The notes beneath the pieces were generated by a model. That model did no database searches. It was not told the DNA's origin and saw nothing but the letters and a program-made list of their open reading frames with translations. From NCBI RefSeq assembly GCF_004361855.1, contig NZ_SNWQ01000003.1, forward strand, positions 372,001 to 436,000: a stretch of DNA of 64,000 bases, in the 5' to 3' direction. The stretch comes from Kribbella caucasensis (GTDB lineage Bacteria; Actinomycetota; Actinomycetes; Propionibacteriales; Kribbellaceae). The translations under genes were made by a program, and so were the position numbers. Position 1 is the first letter of the stretch. Every line of letters starts with the position of its first letter. Shown here piece after piece: positions 17,356 through 26,841 of the stretch.

Positions 17356-17506
17356 TTGGTGCCGGGGTTGTTGCGCTCGATGGCGGGCCGCCAGGCGAGG
17401 TCGACGCGGAACTCGAAGGCGAGTCCTCGGTGCAGCCGGCCGCGGAGAGCAGGAGCGCGGTGGCTATGACCGAGCGAGCGAGCATTGCTGGGGCAGGTGA
17501 TTTCAC
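16964..17506 (-). CDS. lipoprotein with cyclophilin-like domain
   Basis: 180-aa membrane-anchored protein. From GTG 17506 (GGAAG 5 nt upstream) it has a short lipoprotein signal, MKSPAPAMLARSVIATALLL then SAAGC as lipobox with Cys at about 25, a Ser/Thr/Pro-rich linker (26-66), and the cyclophilin-like domain (67-180) that is identical to copy A. An internal ATG at 17485 is the alternative start. It follows the XRE regulator gene by 16 nt on the same strand, so the two are probably co-transcribed. The domain family is linked by annotation to peptidyl-prolyl-isomerase-like folds, but activity is not established. Confidence 0.82.
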   Translation of the reverse strand: MKSPAPAMLARSVIATALLLSAAGCTEDSPSSSASTSPGGPPSSATTPAPTATASTPTTPSRSSNPMNIRLTIDGRAVDATLNDSAAARDLAAQFPLTLNLEDFHQTERIAYPPRRLSTTSAPTTRPRAGDLAYYVPWGNIAIYYRDGDSSSSDVIILGHINADSDVLANATRLTIDTAS

Positions 17507-17522
17507 GGAGCTTCCAATGCGA

Positions 17523-18410
17523 TCAGTCGAGGCTGGAGGGGTTCGTGCTGGCGGCAGTCCAGGAGGCGAGTAGGTCGAGGGCTTGTGCCGTAGGTGAGTC
17601 GGGTTCGGCCGTGTAGAGGGTGAGGGTGAGACCGGGGTCGGAGATGAGGTCGAGGCTTTCGTAGGCGAGTTCCAGGTCGCCGACCTCGTGGTGGTGGAAG
17701 TGTTTGGTGCCGCTTCCGTGGGTTCGGACGTTGTGGCTGCCCCAGCGGTGGCGGAAGTCGGGGCTGCGGGTGGACAGTTCGCCGACGAGGTCGTGGAGGT
17801 CCTTGTCGTGCGGGTCGCGGCCGGCTTCGGTGCGCAGGATGGCGACGCAGATGTCGGCGGCGCCTTCCCAGTCGGAGTAGAAGTCTCGAGCGGCGTCGAG
17901 TTCGAGGAAGGTGAACCGGGCGAAGTTCGGTGGTTCCCCCGTTGTGGTCGTTGTGGCGGTGTAGAGGGACGAGTGCATCGCGCGGCCGAGATGGTTGCAG
18001 GCGAGCAGGTCCATTCGGCCGTTGCCGATGATTGCGGGGGCGGTGAACTGGTCGAGGGCCCCTTGCAGGCTGGGACGTGGAGTCCAACGTTTGCCGGCGC
18101 GGCGGCGTGGGCGCATCCGGCTGCTGGTCCCGTTGGCGGCCTGTGCCAGGTGGAAGAGGTGGGCCCGTTCGGCGTCATCGAGATGCAGGGTGCGGGCGAT
18201 GGCGTCGAGCACGGAGGCGGATACGCCGCCGACGGCGCCGCGTTCGAGCTTGGCGTAGTACTCGGTGCTGACTCCGGCGAGTGTGGCGACCTCGCTGCGG
18301 CGCAGGCCGGGCACTCGACGGTTGCCGCCGTCCGGCAACCCTGCTTGTTGCGGGGTGACCTTGGCTCGTCGCGAGATCAGGAACTCGCGGACCTCGGCAC
18401 GGTTGTCCAT
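17523..18410 (-). CDS. XRE-family regulator with MmyB-like ligand domain
   Basis: 295-aa DNA-binding protein. The N-terminal helix-turn-helix spans about 10-80 (REFLISRRAKVTP, then GLRRSEVATLAGVSTEYYAK); the C-terminal MmyB-type PAS-like domain follows (WDLLACN-like MDLLACNHLGRAM, LDAARDFYSDWEGAA, GDLELAYESLDLISDPGLTL). Length fits the family. ATG 18410 lacks a clear Shine-Dalgarno. It is divergent from the Zn alcohol dehydrogenase at 18569; such regulators usually control the adjacent dehydrogenase. AACGAC/GTCGTT arms in the start region (18412-18431) may be its operator. Confidence 0.9.
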   Translation of the reverse strand: MDNRAEVREFLISRRAKVTPQQAGLPDGGNRRVPGLRRSEVATLAGVSTEYYAKLERGAVGGVSASVLDAIARTLHLDDAERAHLFHLAQAANGTSSRMRPRRRAGKRWTPRPSLQGALDQFTAPAIIGNGRMDLLACNHLGRAMHSSLYTATTTTTGEPPNFARFTFLELDAARDFYSDWEGAADICVAILRTEAGRDPHDKDLHDLVGELSTRSPDFRHRWGSHNVRTHGSGTKHFHHHEVGDLELAYESLDLISDPGLTLTLYTAEPDSPTAQALDLLASWTAASTNPSSLD

Positions 18411-18568
18411 AGCAACGACGGTACGACGTCGTTCCGCCGGTTGGGATCCTCTGTCAATACACGTCACGACAGAGACTCCCTCAGCTCGCCCACGTCGGAT
18501 TGACTCAAGCTGGCCGGGCCTGTGCTCGGTCTGCTCCAACTCTCAGCTCGATGCGAGGAGATTCCACC

Positions 18569-19594
18569 ATGCGTGGTGTTGTGATGTACGCCCCCGGCGA
18601 CGTCCGGGTCGAGGACCGGCCGGAGCCGGCCATCCTGAAGCCGACGGACGCGATCATCCGGCTGTCCGCCACCTGCATTTGTGGCTCCGATCTGTGGCCT
18701 TACCGCGGAGCGGACAAGGTCGAGGAACCGATGCCGATGGGGCACGAGTACGCCGGCATCGTCGAAGAGGTCGGCTCGGGGGTGACGTCGGTCAAGCCAG
18801 GGCAGTTCGTGGTCGGGTCCTTCTTCGCCTCGGACAACACCTGCGAGATCTGCCGGACCGGCTACCAGACGTCCTGCGTCAACCGGGAGATGCTGGGGAC
18901 GTCGGGTGCGGCGCAGTCGCAGCGGATGCGGGTGCCGCTGGCCGACGGGACGCTGGTCGCGACCCCGGAGGTCCCCGACGCCGACCTGGTGCCAGATTTC
19001 CTGGCGGCTTCCGACGTACTCGGAACCGGCTGGTTCGCGGCCGTCGCCGCCCAAGTCGGCCCGGGGAAGACCGTGGCCGTGGTCGGTGACGGCGCGGTCG
19101 GTCTGCTCGGGGTTATGGCCGCGCAGCAGCTCGGCGCGGAACGGATCATTGCGATGTCCCGGCACGAGCCGCGCCAGAAGCTGGCGCTGGAGTTTGGAGC
19201 CACCGACATCGTGACCGAACGCGGTGACGCCGGCGTCGAGCAGATCAAAGCCCTCACCAACGGGCTGGGCGCGCACTCGGTGATCGAGGCGGTCGGCACC
19301 CAGGAGTCAATGCACCAGGCGATCGGCTCGACCAAGCCGGGCGGTCACGTCGGGTACGTCGGGGTCACCCACGACGTCACCCTGAACGGCGACGAACTGT
19401 TCTTCTCCCACGTCCACCTGCACGGCGGCCCCGCACCCGTACGCCAGTACCTGCCCGACCTGATCGACCGGATCTGGAACCGCAAGATCCGCCCGGGCCG
19501 CGTGTTCGACCTCGAGCTTCCGCTCGACGACGCGGCGGCCGGCTACCAGGCCATGGACACCCGGCAGGCGATCAAGGTCCTGCTCCGTCCCTGA
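18569..19594 (+). CDS. zinc-dependent alcohol dehydrogenase (MDR family)
   Basis: NAD(P)-dependent dehydrogenase of 341 aa. GroES-like domain with catalytic-zinc Cys in TCICGSDLWPYRG (about 38) and GHEYAG (His/Glu), structural-zinc Cys in NTCEICRTGYQTSC (three Cys seen rather than four), Rossmann fold with VAVVGDGAVGLLGV. ATG 18569 has GAGGAG 8 nt upstream. It is divergent from the XRE regulator and convergent with a membrane protein gene whose 3' end overlaps by 23 nt. Likely substrate is a small alcohol or aldehyde; this cannot be resolved. Confidence 0.92.
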   Translation: MRGVVMYAPGDVRVEDRPEPAILKPTDAIIRLSATCICGSDLWPYRGADKVEEPMPMGHEYAGIVEEVGSGVTSVKPGQFVVGSFFASDNTCEICRTGYQTSCVNREMLGTSGAAQSQRMRVPLADGTLVATPEVPDADLVPDFLAASDVLGTGWFAAVAAQVGPGKTVAVVGDGAVGLLGVMAAQQLGAERIIAMSRHEPRQKLALEFGATDIVTERGDAGVEQIKALTNGLGAHSVIEAVGTQESMHQAIGSTKPGGHVGYVGVTHDVTLNGDELFFSHVHLHGGPAPVRQYLPDLIDRIWNRKIRPGRVFDLELPLDDAAAGYQAMDTRQAIKVLLRP

Positions 19595-20669
19595 ACGAGA
19601 GGCCCGGCCCGCCGCGCGGCGCCTCTCCACTTGCGAATCGGTGCTGCTCCGGGTGGTGGAACCAGCCGGTGGTGTGCAGGGGACAGCGGCCCGGCTGATG
19701 GGCGATGGCGCCGGTTCGGCCGGCCGCGAGGATCCGCGAGAACCAGCGGATCCGTCGGCGCAGCACCAGGAGAAGTACGACGCCGACCGCAGCAGCTGCA
19801 CCCGGTAGCGGCGCCGGCAGATTGTCGGGCGGCGCGGTGTAGCCACCGTCAGAGAGACTTGCGGCGCGCTCGAAGTGGTTGCGGGAGAAAGGGAAGAAGG
19901 CGCCGTCGGCGTAGTACGCCGCCGGGAACGCCAACGGGCCGCCGATCAGTGTCATGATGGCCCACTGGTCGGTGTGCCGAGACTCGTGCCGAGCGAGCTC
20001 CATCTCGTTGCCCCGGGTGGAGGAGATGTTGGGACCGTATCGGACGTACTGCTGTCCTTCCGTCGCCAGCAGCCCGCGCCCTTCGGCCGCCAGGCCGAAG
20101 CCCTGGGCGCCACGAAGAAAGCTTGAACCCTCTTCGCCGGCAGGCATCCACGCCACGAAAATGTCTCCAACGGTACTGCCGCCGCCGCTGACGCGGGGCG
20201 GCTGCCAGAAGGTCACCGTCAGCGGCGGGCCGTCGCATTCGCGCATGCCGGCGGTCTTGGACGCGAGGAGCGCGAGTCCGGTAGTCGAAGCGTTGGCGAT
20301 GTCCCGGGCGATGCCCCACGTTCGTGGCGGGGAAACGTCTTGGAGCCTGGGCTCGCTCTCCACCCGACCGTCGGGATACACGTGGGCGTGGCAGAGCAAG
20401 GGTGGAGCGGCCGCGGTGTATGCCGCGGTCGCAGCGCCGAGGGCTTGGAGTATGACGAATCCTCCGATGAAGAGCCTCGCCCGGCCGCGGTGACGGCGGC
20501 AGATCGTGCACCTGGCCGCCTTGCGTTCTGAGCGTCGACGCATCCCCGGCAGTGCCCAGATCAGGCCCAGCGCCCCGAAACACACGACGAGCGAGACTGG
20601 CCACGCCGCCGTTCGAACCCGGTGCAGCAGGCGCCGCCTGCTCGTCCAGGCGATCGGTTCACGTGCCAT
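19572..20669 (-). CDS. membrane protein with HExxH motif
   Basis: 365-aa protein I do not recognise by name. Hydrophobic segments: about 20-42 (WPVSLVVCFGALGLIWALPG), 65-90 (LFIGGFVILQALGAATAA), one after residue 235 (LIGGPLAFPAAYYADG) and one near 290-312. A basic Cys segment CTICRRHRGRAR lies between the first two. The striking element is MELARHESRHTDQWA: HESRH fits the HExxH zinc-protease signature, placed directly before a hydrophobic stretch. A metalloprotease-like activity is possible but untested. ATG 20669 is favoured (GGGTGG 5 nt upstream); GTG 20678 is an alternative. The 3' end overlaps the convergent dehydrogenase gene. Confidence 0.72.
   Translation of the reverse strand: MAREPIAWTSRRRLLHRVRTAAWPVSLVVCFGALGLIWALPGMRRRSERKAARCTICRRHRGRARLFIGGFVILQALGAATAAYTAAAPPLLCHAHVYPDGRVESEPRLQDVSPPRTWGIARDIANASTTGLALLASKTAGMRECDGPPLTVTFWQPPRVSGGGSTVGDIFVAWMPAGEEGSSFLRGAQGFGLAAEGRGLLATEGQQYVRYGPNISSTRGNEMELARHESRHTDQWAIMTLIGGPLAFPAAYYADGAFFPFSRNHFERAASLSDGGYTAPPDNLPAPLPGAAAAVGVVLLLVLRRRIRWFSRILAAGRTGAIAHQPGRCPLHTTGWFHHPEQHRFASGEAPRGGPGLSFRDGAGP
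19597..19627. terminator. bidirectional hairpin between convergent genes
   Basis: GAGAGGC (19597-19603) pairs with GCCTCTC (19621-19627); the 17-nt interior contains the self-complementary GCCGCGCGGC. It follows the stop of the dehydrogenase by 2 nt and lies inside the last codons of the membrane protein gene. Confidence 0.55.
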
Positions 20670-20899
20670 CTGAACCACCCAACAGACTCGCAGGTCAGAT
20701 CGACCGGCCCGCCAGACGCGATGTGCCGCGGCCCGATGGGCGCCGGCACCCGCGCGTTGGCCTGCGCGGCACCGGTTGTGCTGAGGATCTCACGGTGTAG
20801 GCAGGGCCGGTAGATCTCGCCGGTACTGCCGGAACTGGAATAACGACGCGACGACGACCTGGCCTCTTCTGCTCGGGGATCGTTTGGTTCGGCCGTGCG

Positions 20900-21634
20900 T
20901 CAGGTGGGGAAGGCGATGCCGGTGTGTTGTTCGAGTTTGCGCATGAGGTCGCGCTGGAACCCCGGGGCGTGAGCGGCGGGATGCGGTCGACGTGGCGTGT
21001 GGTGGTACCAGTAGGCGCCCGAGCGTGGACTGATCTCGGACTCGTCGGCGGTTGCGAGCCACGCCTGGGTTCGGTGGCCTTCTTCGAGACTGTCGGTCGC
21101 GGCCGGCCCGCCCATCCGTGTCGGGACCCACCCGGGGTCGACGGCATGCGCCATAGAGTCCGGCCACCGTCCGGCACACGTCATTGCCAGCGCTGTGACG
21201 TAGAGCTTGCTGTCGGCGTACGCCCGACGGTTCCCTGCACGGGAGAACTCGACAGCGCCGAGGTCGGTTGATCCACTCGAGTGCATCGAGCTGCTGAGGA
21301 AGATCGAACGGTTTGGCGGCATCATCATGGCGGTGAGCACGAAGGCGGCGACGATGTTGACCGCGAACACGTCAGGACCGTCGAGGACTCCGGCGTTGTG
21401 GATGACGGCATCGAATCGGCCGATGGCGTTCGCCTGCTGGGCGAGTCGAACGACCTCGTCCAGGTGGGCGAGATCGCCGTACAGGACCTCGTGCATGCGG
21501 TCGCGAATGCCTTGATCCGCGACGCGATCGGCGTTGCGTGCATGAAGGACGACGTCGTGTTCAGCCTCCGCGAGGGCGGCCGCGGTCGCGAGGCCGAGTC
21601 CGGCGGATGCCCCGGTGACGAGGATGAGTGCCAT
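20900..21634 (-). CDS. SDR-family oxidoreductase
   Basis: Short-chain dehydrogenase of 244 aa, classical length. [20 protein letters not shown] is the cofactor-binding start, [10 protein letters not shown] the NAG motif, [12 protein letters not shown] the Ser strand and AYADSKLYV the catalytic YxxxK. ATG 21634 is chosen since the family begins here; no good Shine-Dalgarno is seen. It is placed directly downstream of the decayed sugar-dehydrogenase relic. Substrate unknown. The 20670-20899 gap upstream of the membrane gene shows no feature. Confidence 0.9.
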   Translation of the reverse strand: MALILVTGASAGLGLATAAALAEAEHDVVLHARNADRVADQGIRDRMHEVLYGDLAHLDEVVRLAQQANAIGRFDAVIHNAGVLDGPDVFAVNIVAAFVLTAMMMPPNRSIFLSSSMHSSGSTDLGAVEFSRAGNRRAYADSKLYVTALAMTCAGRWPDSMAHAVDPGWVPTRMGGPAATDSLEEGHRTQAWLATADESEISPRSGAYWYHHTPRRPHPAAHAPGFQRDLMRKLEQHTGIAFPT

Positions 21635-21654
21635 GGGCAAGGTCCAGTCGCTGT

Positions 21655-21935
21655 ATTCGTTGGCGGGAGCTGGCTGATGGGGATGCGAATGATGTGGTCG
21701 TCGTAGGGTGACGGGTCGCCGCGTCCGTAGGTGTTGTTGGTCAGGACCCAAAGTGACCCGTCTGGCGCGACGGTCACATCACGAAGGCGGCCATGAGTTC
21801 CGGTGAACTGTTCGGCCGATTCGGTGGGGCGTGCGACCGGAACTTCGCGGAGCCGTTCGCGGCGCAGGTTCGCGATAAGATCCTGCCGTCGTGGACCGCG
21901 ATACCGCTTGGGCTCGCGTCGGCGGTGACCGCTCA
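21655..21935 (-). pseudogene. C-terminal relic of a PQQ-type glucose/sorbosone dehydrogenase
   Basis: Reading leftwards: [13 protein letters not shown], then after a 1-nt shift [57 protein letters not shown] and RIPISQLPP. This is the last 90 or so residues of the GSDH (glucose/sorbosone dehydrogenase) beta-propeller, where [23 protein letters not shown] and GDD.I.RV are conserved. No start or upstream propeller remains and the frame is broken, so it is a dead fragment. Confidence 0.75.
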
Positions 21936-21976
21936 GGGCCGCGACGTTCTCGTGTTCTCGTTGCGTTTGCTTGCGC

Positions 21977-22642
21977 TCATGCAGTCGCTGGGCCGACGGT
22001 CACGCGGTAAGCGCCCTTGTCAAGGTGCATTCGCCACAGACGGTCAGCAAGGACTTCTGGCGCGAAGACCGGATCGGCTGCTCGGATCGCGCCGGGAACG
22101 ATGAGCTGGCCGACGTGGATGTTGCGCTCGGTGAGCGTGTCGTGGAGCATCTGCCCGTAGGCGGACTCGCCGGCGAATGCCACCGATGTTCCGGCCACCT
22201 TCGGGTTGGGCGTGACGGCGCTGGAGCCATTGACGAACAGGATCGTGCCGCGGCCGAGTTCACTCATGCCGGGAAGGACCTGCTGGACCGCGGTGACCGG
22301 TCCGTAGATGGAGAACTCGACAGCGGTGCTGAGCTCGTCGACGGTCGTTTCCAGCAGAGGAAGCAGGAACTCACGGCGCGGCACAGGACTGTACTGCAGT
22401 ACCTCAACAGGCCCGAGCTCATCGGCCGCCGCGGCGAGCGCTCGGGTCAACGCGTCCCGGTCGTGCACATCGGACAGGTACGCCGTCGCGGTAATGCCAC
22501 GTGTGGAGAGACTGTCGACAAGCTCGCCGAGCTTGGCCTGGTTCCGGGCGATCAGCGCCACCGAGAAACCTTCGCGTCCGAACCTCTCGGCCACCGCCGC
22601 TCCAAGTCCTGGGCCGGCGCCGATGATCGCAAGCGTGGTCAT
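21977..22642 (-). CDS. SDR-family oxidoreductase, atypical
   Basis: 221-aa Rossmann protein: [20 protein letters not shown] gives a GxGxxG start and DVHDRDAL the Asp after strand 4, but the usual YxxxK is not seen in place (the region reads [15 protein letters not shown]). ATG 22642 has AAAGGAA 5 nt upstream. It may be a non-classical reductase or a catalytically altered member. It is on the same strand as the SDR at 20900 with the GSDH relic between them. Confidence 0.85.
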   Translation of the reverse strand: MTTLAIIGAGPGLGAAVAERFGREGFSVALIARNQAKLGELVDSLSTRGITATAYLSDVHDRDALTRALAAAADELGPVEVLQYSPVPRREFLLPLLETTVDELSTAVEFSIYGPVTAVQQVLPGMSELGRGTILFVNGSSAVTPNPKVAGTSVAFAGESAYGQMLHDTLTERNIHVGQLIVPGAIRAADPVFAPEVLADRLWRMHLDKGAYRVTVGPATA

Positions 22643-22914
22643 TGTCTTCCTTTCTCCGAGCGCGAACTCGCATCTGGTCGCTTGTCAGCCACGGTAGGCA
22701 GCCCCGTCCGGGTTGTGGGAGACCCTAGGAGTACACCTCTCCGCAGGCAGCCCTTGGCGCCGCCGCCGTTCCTGCCGGAAACGACCGAGTTGTTGTCGTC
22801 GGCATCCTTCCGGGAGATGGAAGGCAGGCGGCACTTTCCGCTGGTTTTCGCCGCCTCTGTGTTGGCTGTCCGCATGCCAGACCCACAAAGGAAGGCGGTA
22901 CTCGTCTGTCCGGT

Positions 22915-23851
22915 CTCGTCGACAGCCGGAAGGACATGCACCGTGGCGGCCCGGAGCGGGCTCATCGCTCGCGCTGGGTTGCTTGCACTCCTGGGTTGAT
23001 GCTCCGAGCGGTCGACACGCCTGTCGCGATCATCCTCGTCTACTACGCGCTGCTGTTCGTCTGCACCTTGCCCCTCCTGTCGCTTCGGGCGCGCGCTCTG
23101 GTGCCGCTGGCCTTGGCATGCGTGCTGTTCGCGCCGGTCCCCAGCCACCTCGAGCGCTCGTCGATGTACGAATCCGGTGGCGGCAACCCGTCCTTCGGAT
23201 CGCTTGACGAACCTGGCGCGCTGATCACAGAACTTGTACTGACCGGGTACTACCCGGTGTTCCCGTGGTTGGCTTACGTGCTGGCCGGTTTGGCCGTCGG
23301 GAGGCTTGCTCTGAACTCGCCGCGCTTGGCAGCGGGCCTGCTTGTCGGCTGCGCGGGGTTGTCCCTGCTTGCCAAGGCCTTGTCATGGACCCTGCTGTAC
23401 CCGCTCGGCGGCCTCGACCAGATCGTCAGTAGTCCCGCCGTAGAGCGTCGGTTGTCGACCTCGCTCGGCGGTACCACCCCAACGACTTCCTGGTGGTGGC
23501 TCGCCGTGTCTGGGCCGCATTCGGGAACGCCACTCGACCTGCTGCACACGATCGGCACGGCGCCCGGTGTTCTCGGCGCCTGCCTTCTGGTTGCCCGGGT
23601 CGCTACGCCTCTACTGGCTCCACTGGTCGCCGCCGGAGGCATGACACTCACGCTTGCACGTCGCCGCACTCGGGGCGGCGGGAAGTGGCGCCGACCGTGC
23701 CGTGCTCCTCGCGGTCCACGTCATCGTCGCAGTGGCATTCGCGCTGATCTGGCGGATCTACCACCGACGTGACCCACTTGAAGCCGTGGTCTCGGCGTCC
23801 GAGCGAGCCGTCAGAACCTTCATGTACGACGCCGTCCGTCGGGCGGTTTGA
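22915..23851 (+). pseudogene. membrane acyltransferase-like (DUF418/HGSNAT-type) gene, broken
   Basis: Three frames must be joined: VAARSGLIARAGLLALLG (to about 22999), LRAVDTPVAIILVYYALLFV and the following hydrophobic helices (23000-23650), then HVAALGAAGSGADRAVLLAV and VIVAVAFALIWRIYHRRDPL to the stop at 23851. Together they match the later membrane helices and C-terminal RR..PLE tail of DUF418 / heparan-glucosaminide-acetyltransferase-like proteins. The N-terminal part is missing and there are two frameshifts (near 22997 and 23654), so it is a pseudogene. Confidence 0.72.
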
Positions 23852-23876
23852 CGCGTCGACCTGGGCTGAGGTTCGC

Positions 23877-23930
23877 CCGGCGAAGCCGCGACTGGAGGAT
23901 GCGCGTCCGCCAATCTGCGGGCTTCGCCGG
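23877..23930. terminator. long-loop inverted repeat before the IS element
   Basis: CCGGCGAAGCC (23877-23887) pairs with GGCTTCGCCGG (23920-23930), 11 bp arms with a 32-nt loop, directly after the broken membrane gene and just before the IS insertion point. It could end transcription, but the loop is long. Confidence 0.35.
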
Positions 23931-24097
23931 CTTGCTTAGCCTCAATCCGTGGATCGGCCTGGCCCTTGAGGTGAAATGAGCCGGCGGGCCGGTGGCGGGC
24001 TCTGGTGGCTGCGGCTGGGCGTGGTGGGGCTGCTGGTCTGTCCAGCCTTTCCACGTTGGGTTCTGCGGGTTGTGCCTGGGGTTGGCGGGTGGATGGG

Positions 24098-25234
24098 TCA
24101 GACGGTGGCGGGTGGTGCCGGGGTGGTTCCGAAGACGTGGTGCCAGATCGTCAACCATTGCTTGGCCCAGGGCCAGTGCGCGGGTAGGTGCAGGACCGGG
24201 CGGCGTTGCGGGCGGGCCAGGCGTGCGGGGATGTTGACGATGCGCCGACGCAGGGTGGCCCCGCGAGCCACCGCGAGCTTGCCGCTGTGTGGGGTGTTGT
24301 CGAGCGTGGCGATGGCGCGGAGCAGGTTGTGGGTGATCATCGCGCAGATCGCCCACGCGCTGTTGGCCGCGAACCGGCCGGACGGCAGGTGGGCCAGGGG
24401 CCCGTCGATGAGGTCGGCGAACACGGTCTCGACGATCGCGTGGCCGCGGTGGGTGAGATCGGCATCGACGGTCGACTCGGTGCTGTTGGTGAAGAACGGG
24501 TGGTGCCGCCAGACAGCGAACAGCTCGTCGAGCTTGGTCTGGTCACGGACCCGGCGCACGATCAGCCGGGCGGTGACCGGATGCTTGGTGGAGGCGAACG
24601 CGGTGAACTCGACCTCGGCGACCTCGGCATCACTGATCAGCTCACCGGTGTCGGGATCGAGCACCGCGCCGGGGTAGCGCACCGGCGTCCAGGCGTCGTC
24701 GGCGATGGTGTCGATGGCCCGCTGCACGGCCGGGTTCTTGGTCAGCACCACCGAGAACCACACCCCGGCCTTCACACACGCGGCGACGACCGCGCTGTTG
24801 CCGTACGCCGAATCGCCGCGCACCAGGATCTCACCGGTCGCGCCGGCCGCGCGGGCGACCTTGATCGCCTCGCGGACCATCGACGCCGCGCCCTTACCTG
24901 AGCCGGTCTTGCCGCCGCGCAGCCGGATCCCCGCCACCACCGGGGCGCCCTGCTCGGTGGAGATCGTGGTGGCCAGCGGGGACAGGCCCTTGCGGAGGAC
25001 CTGTTTGCCGGAGATCTTGGTGTGCCCGAACCCAGCGCCCTGCTTGGCGTGCCCGTACACCGGGCGCAGCAACGAGTCGATGTCCACATACGCCCGGGAC
25101 TCGATCCCCGGCAACAGGCCGGTCCGCTCGACCAGCCTCAGCAGGTGCGTCCGCGCCACCGACGCCAACTGCAAACAATGCCCATGAGTGAACTCGCGCA
25201 GAAACTGCCCCAGCGTGGCCGGCGCATACACCTG
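24098..25234 (-). pseudogene. IS1380 transposase, C-terminal part
   Basis: About 378 residues of the DDE transposase: YAPATLGQFLREFTHGHCLQ at the break, IESRAYVDIDSLLRPVYGHA with the first Asp, ILVRGDSAYGNSAVVAACVK with the second, and AHLPSGRFAANSAWAICAMI, the conserved C-terminal block. It lacks the first 94 residues, which lie beyond the IS3 insertion. Joining across one copy of the CCTG duplication restores MNRLFEQV-YAPATLGQ in frame, so the gene was intact before the insertion. Confidence 0.9.
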
Positions 25235-25289
25235 TGAACCGCCCCGGGTCAGATGGAGGCTCCGTCCTTGAGTAGAAGAGGATGGATGT

Positions 25290-25610
25290 ATGGCCCGCGT
25301 GAAGTACAGCGCCGAGACACGGCGGCGTGCAGTGGAGTTGGTGTTCGAGACCGAGAAGGATCATGAGTCGCAGTGGGCGGCGATCTGTTCGGTCGCGGCG
25401 AAGGTGAACGTGACGAGCGAGACGCTGCGGAAGTGGGTGCGTCAGGCTGAGGTCGACGCGGGCCGGCGGGCTGGTCCTTCGAGTGAGGAGTCGGAGGAGT
25501 TGAAGCGGCTGCGCCGGGAGAATGCGGAATTGCGGCGGGCGAATGAGATTTTGAAGGCGGCGTCGGCTTTCTTCGCGAGGGAGCTCGACCCTCGACTGCC
25601 ACGCTCGTAG
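25290..25610 (+). CDS. IS3-family transposase OrfA
   Basis: 106-aa DNA-binding subunit: helix-turn-helix (RRRAVELVFETEKDH to SETLRKWVRQAEVDAG, about 12-55) and a leucine-zipper-like coiled coil (LKRLRRENAELRRANEILKA, about 72-92). Stop at 25610. A -1 slip in the last part of orfA would produce the OrfAB fusion transposase. Confidence 0.93.
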   Translation: MARVKYSAETRRRAVELVFETEKDHESQWAAICSVAAKVNVTSETLRKWVRQAEVDAGRRAGPSSEESEELKRLRRENAELRRANEILKAASAFFARELDPRLPRS

Positions 25611-25660
25611 CGTTTATCACAGATTATCAGAACCGGTTCGGGGTCGAGCCGATCTGTGCC

Positions 25661-26515
25661 GTGCTGACCGAGTTCGGCCTGAAGATCGCCCCGTCCACCT
25701 ATTACGCCGCCCTGACGCGCCCGAAATCGAAACGTCAGAAACGCGACGAAGAACTCATGGAAGAAATCAAGCGTGTGCACAAGGAGAACTACTCCGTGTA
25801 CGGTGCCGACAAGATCTGGCACGAGTTGAACCGCCAAGGCATCAAGGTCGGGCGCGGCCGCGTCGAGCGGCTGATGCGCACGCTGGGCATCACCGGCGCC
25901 CTGCGCGGGAAGACGGTGCGCACCACCGTGTCCGACAAGGACGGCATACGAGCAGGCGACCTGGTCAAACGCCACTTCGTCGCCGGCGCACCGAACAGAC
26001 TGTGGGTGGCGGACTTCACCTACGTCGCCTCCGGTGCCGGCACCTGCTACACCGCGTTCTGCATCGATGTGTTCTCCCGCAGGATCGTCGGATGGAAGGT
26101 TAGCATGTCCAAGGAGACCGACCTCGTGCTCGACACCATCGAAATGGGCCTGAAAGTCCGTGACTATCGAGTCATCGACGGCGAGGATAAACTTGTCCAC
26201 CACTCCGATGCCGGTAGTCAATATACCTCATTTCGGTTCACGACACATCTTGTCGAGGCCGGTATTGACGCGTCAATCGGGACCGTTGGTGACGCGCTGG
26301 ACAATGCGCTCGCGGAATCGACCATCGGTCTTTACAAGACCGAGTTGATAAAGCCGAATGGGCCGTGGCACAATAGGCGCGAAGTCGAGATTGCGACCGC
26401 CGCATGGGTGGATTGGTATAACAATCGACGACTTCACGGGGCCTGTGGATATAGGCCACCGGCAGAGTTCGAAGCACTGTACGAACTGGGCGACCTGATC
26501 CCTCTGGCCGCCTGA
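25661..26515 (+). CDS. IS3-family transposase OrfB (frame open from 25562)
   Basis: DDE integrase-type subunit, 284 aa from GTG 25661. The frame is open upstream through ATLVAFITDYQNRFGVEPIC, so the natural product is probably the frameshifted OrfAB rather than a separate protein. The HTH_21 segment (RVHKENYSVYGADKIWHELN) is followed by the rve core: Asp in LWVADFTYVAS, Asp in HHSDAGSQYTS and Glu in ALAESTIGLYKTELI. All three catalytic residues are kept. It ends 43 nt before the right inverted repeat. Confidence 0.93.
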   Translation: MLTEFGLKIAPSTYYAALTRPKSKRQKRDEELMEEIKRVHKENYSVYGADKIWHELNRQGIKVGRGRVERLMRTLGITGALRGKTVRTTVSDKDGIRAGDLVKRHFVAGAPNRLWVADFTYVASGAGTCYTAFCIDVFSRRIVGWKVSMSKETDLVLDTIEMGLKVRDYRVIDGEDKLVHHSDAGSQYTSFRFTTHLVEAGIDASIGTVGDALDNALAESTIGLYKTELIKPNGPWHNRREVEIATAAWVDWYNNRRLHGACGYRPPAEFEALYELGDLIPLAA

Positions 26516-26558
26516 GAAGACCCCAGTGACGAGTCTCTACCGAACCCGGGGCGGTTCA

Positions 26559-26841
26559 CCTGCTCGAAGAGGCGGTTCATGCCACCGGAACGGATCACCT
26601 GCAAGTCATCGATACTGTCCGCCTCCGCGGCCATCCCAGCCACGACCGAGGTGACCTTCCCGGCCGGATTCACCCCCGCCGACTTCACTCCTGTCGCGCC
26701 GAGCCCGACCCGCTCGGCGACCAGCTCCGACAGCCCGGCCTGCTCGGCCAGCGTCATCACCGGCACCAAACCCGCACACGACACGAGGTGCTCATCATCG
26801 AACAACGGCATGGCCTTGGACCACGTATCAGGTAGTTTCAC
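26559..26841 (-). pseudogene. IS1380 transposase, N-terminal part
   Basis: First 94 residues of the split transposase: FDDEHLVSCAGLVPVMTLAE, then AGVNPAGKVTSVVAGMAAEA, then DSIDDLQVIRSGGMNRLFEQ. It ends at the CCTG target duplication of the IS3 element. Together with 24098-25234 it gives about 470 residues, the family length. Confidence 0.88.

Larger units (their letters stand above)
25235..26558 (+). mobile_element. IS3-family element, complete (1,324 bp)
   Basis: Terminal inverted repeats TGAACCGCCCCGGGT start at 25235 and, on the other strand, end at 26558. The target duplication is CCTG (25231-25234 and 26559-26562). It carries orfA and orfB in the -1 frameshift layout with all transposase motifs, so it looks active. 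It inserted into the IS1380 transposase gene in opposite orientation. Confidence 0.93.

Noticed and set aside
22000..22642. Plus-strand frame 21971-22999 as a gene
   Set aside because: It is the shadow of the SDR gene; only its last 30 codons carry meaning, as part of the broken membrane protein gene.
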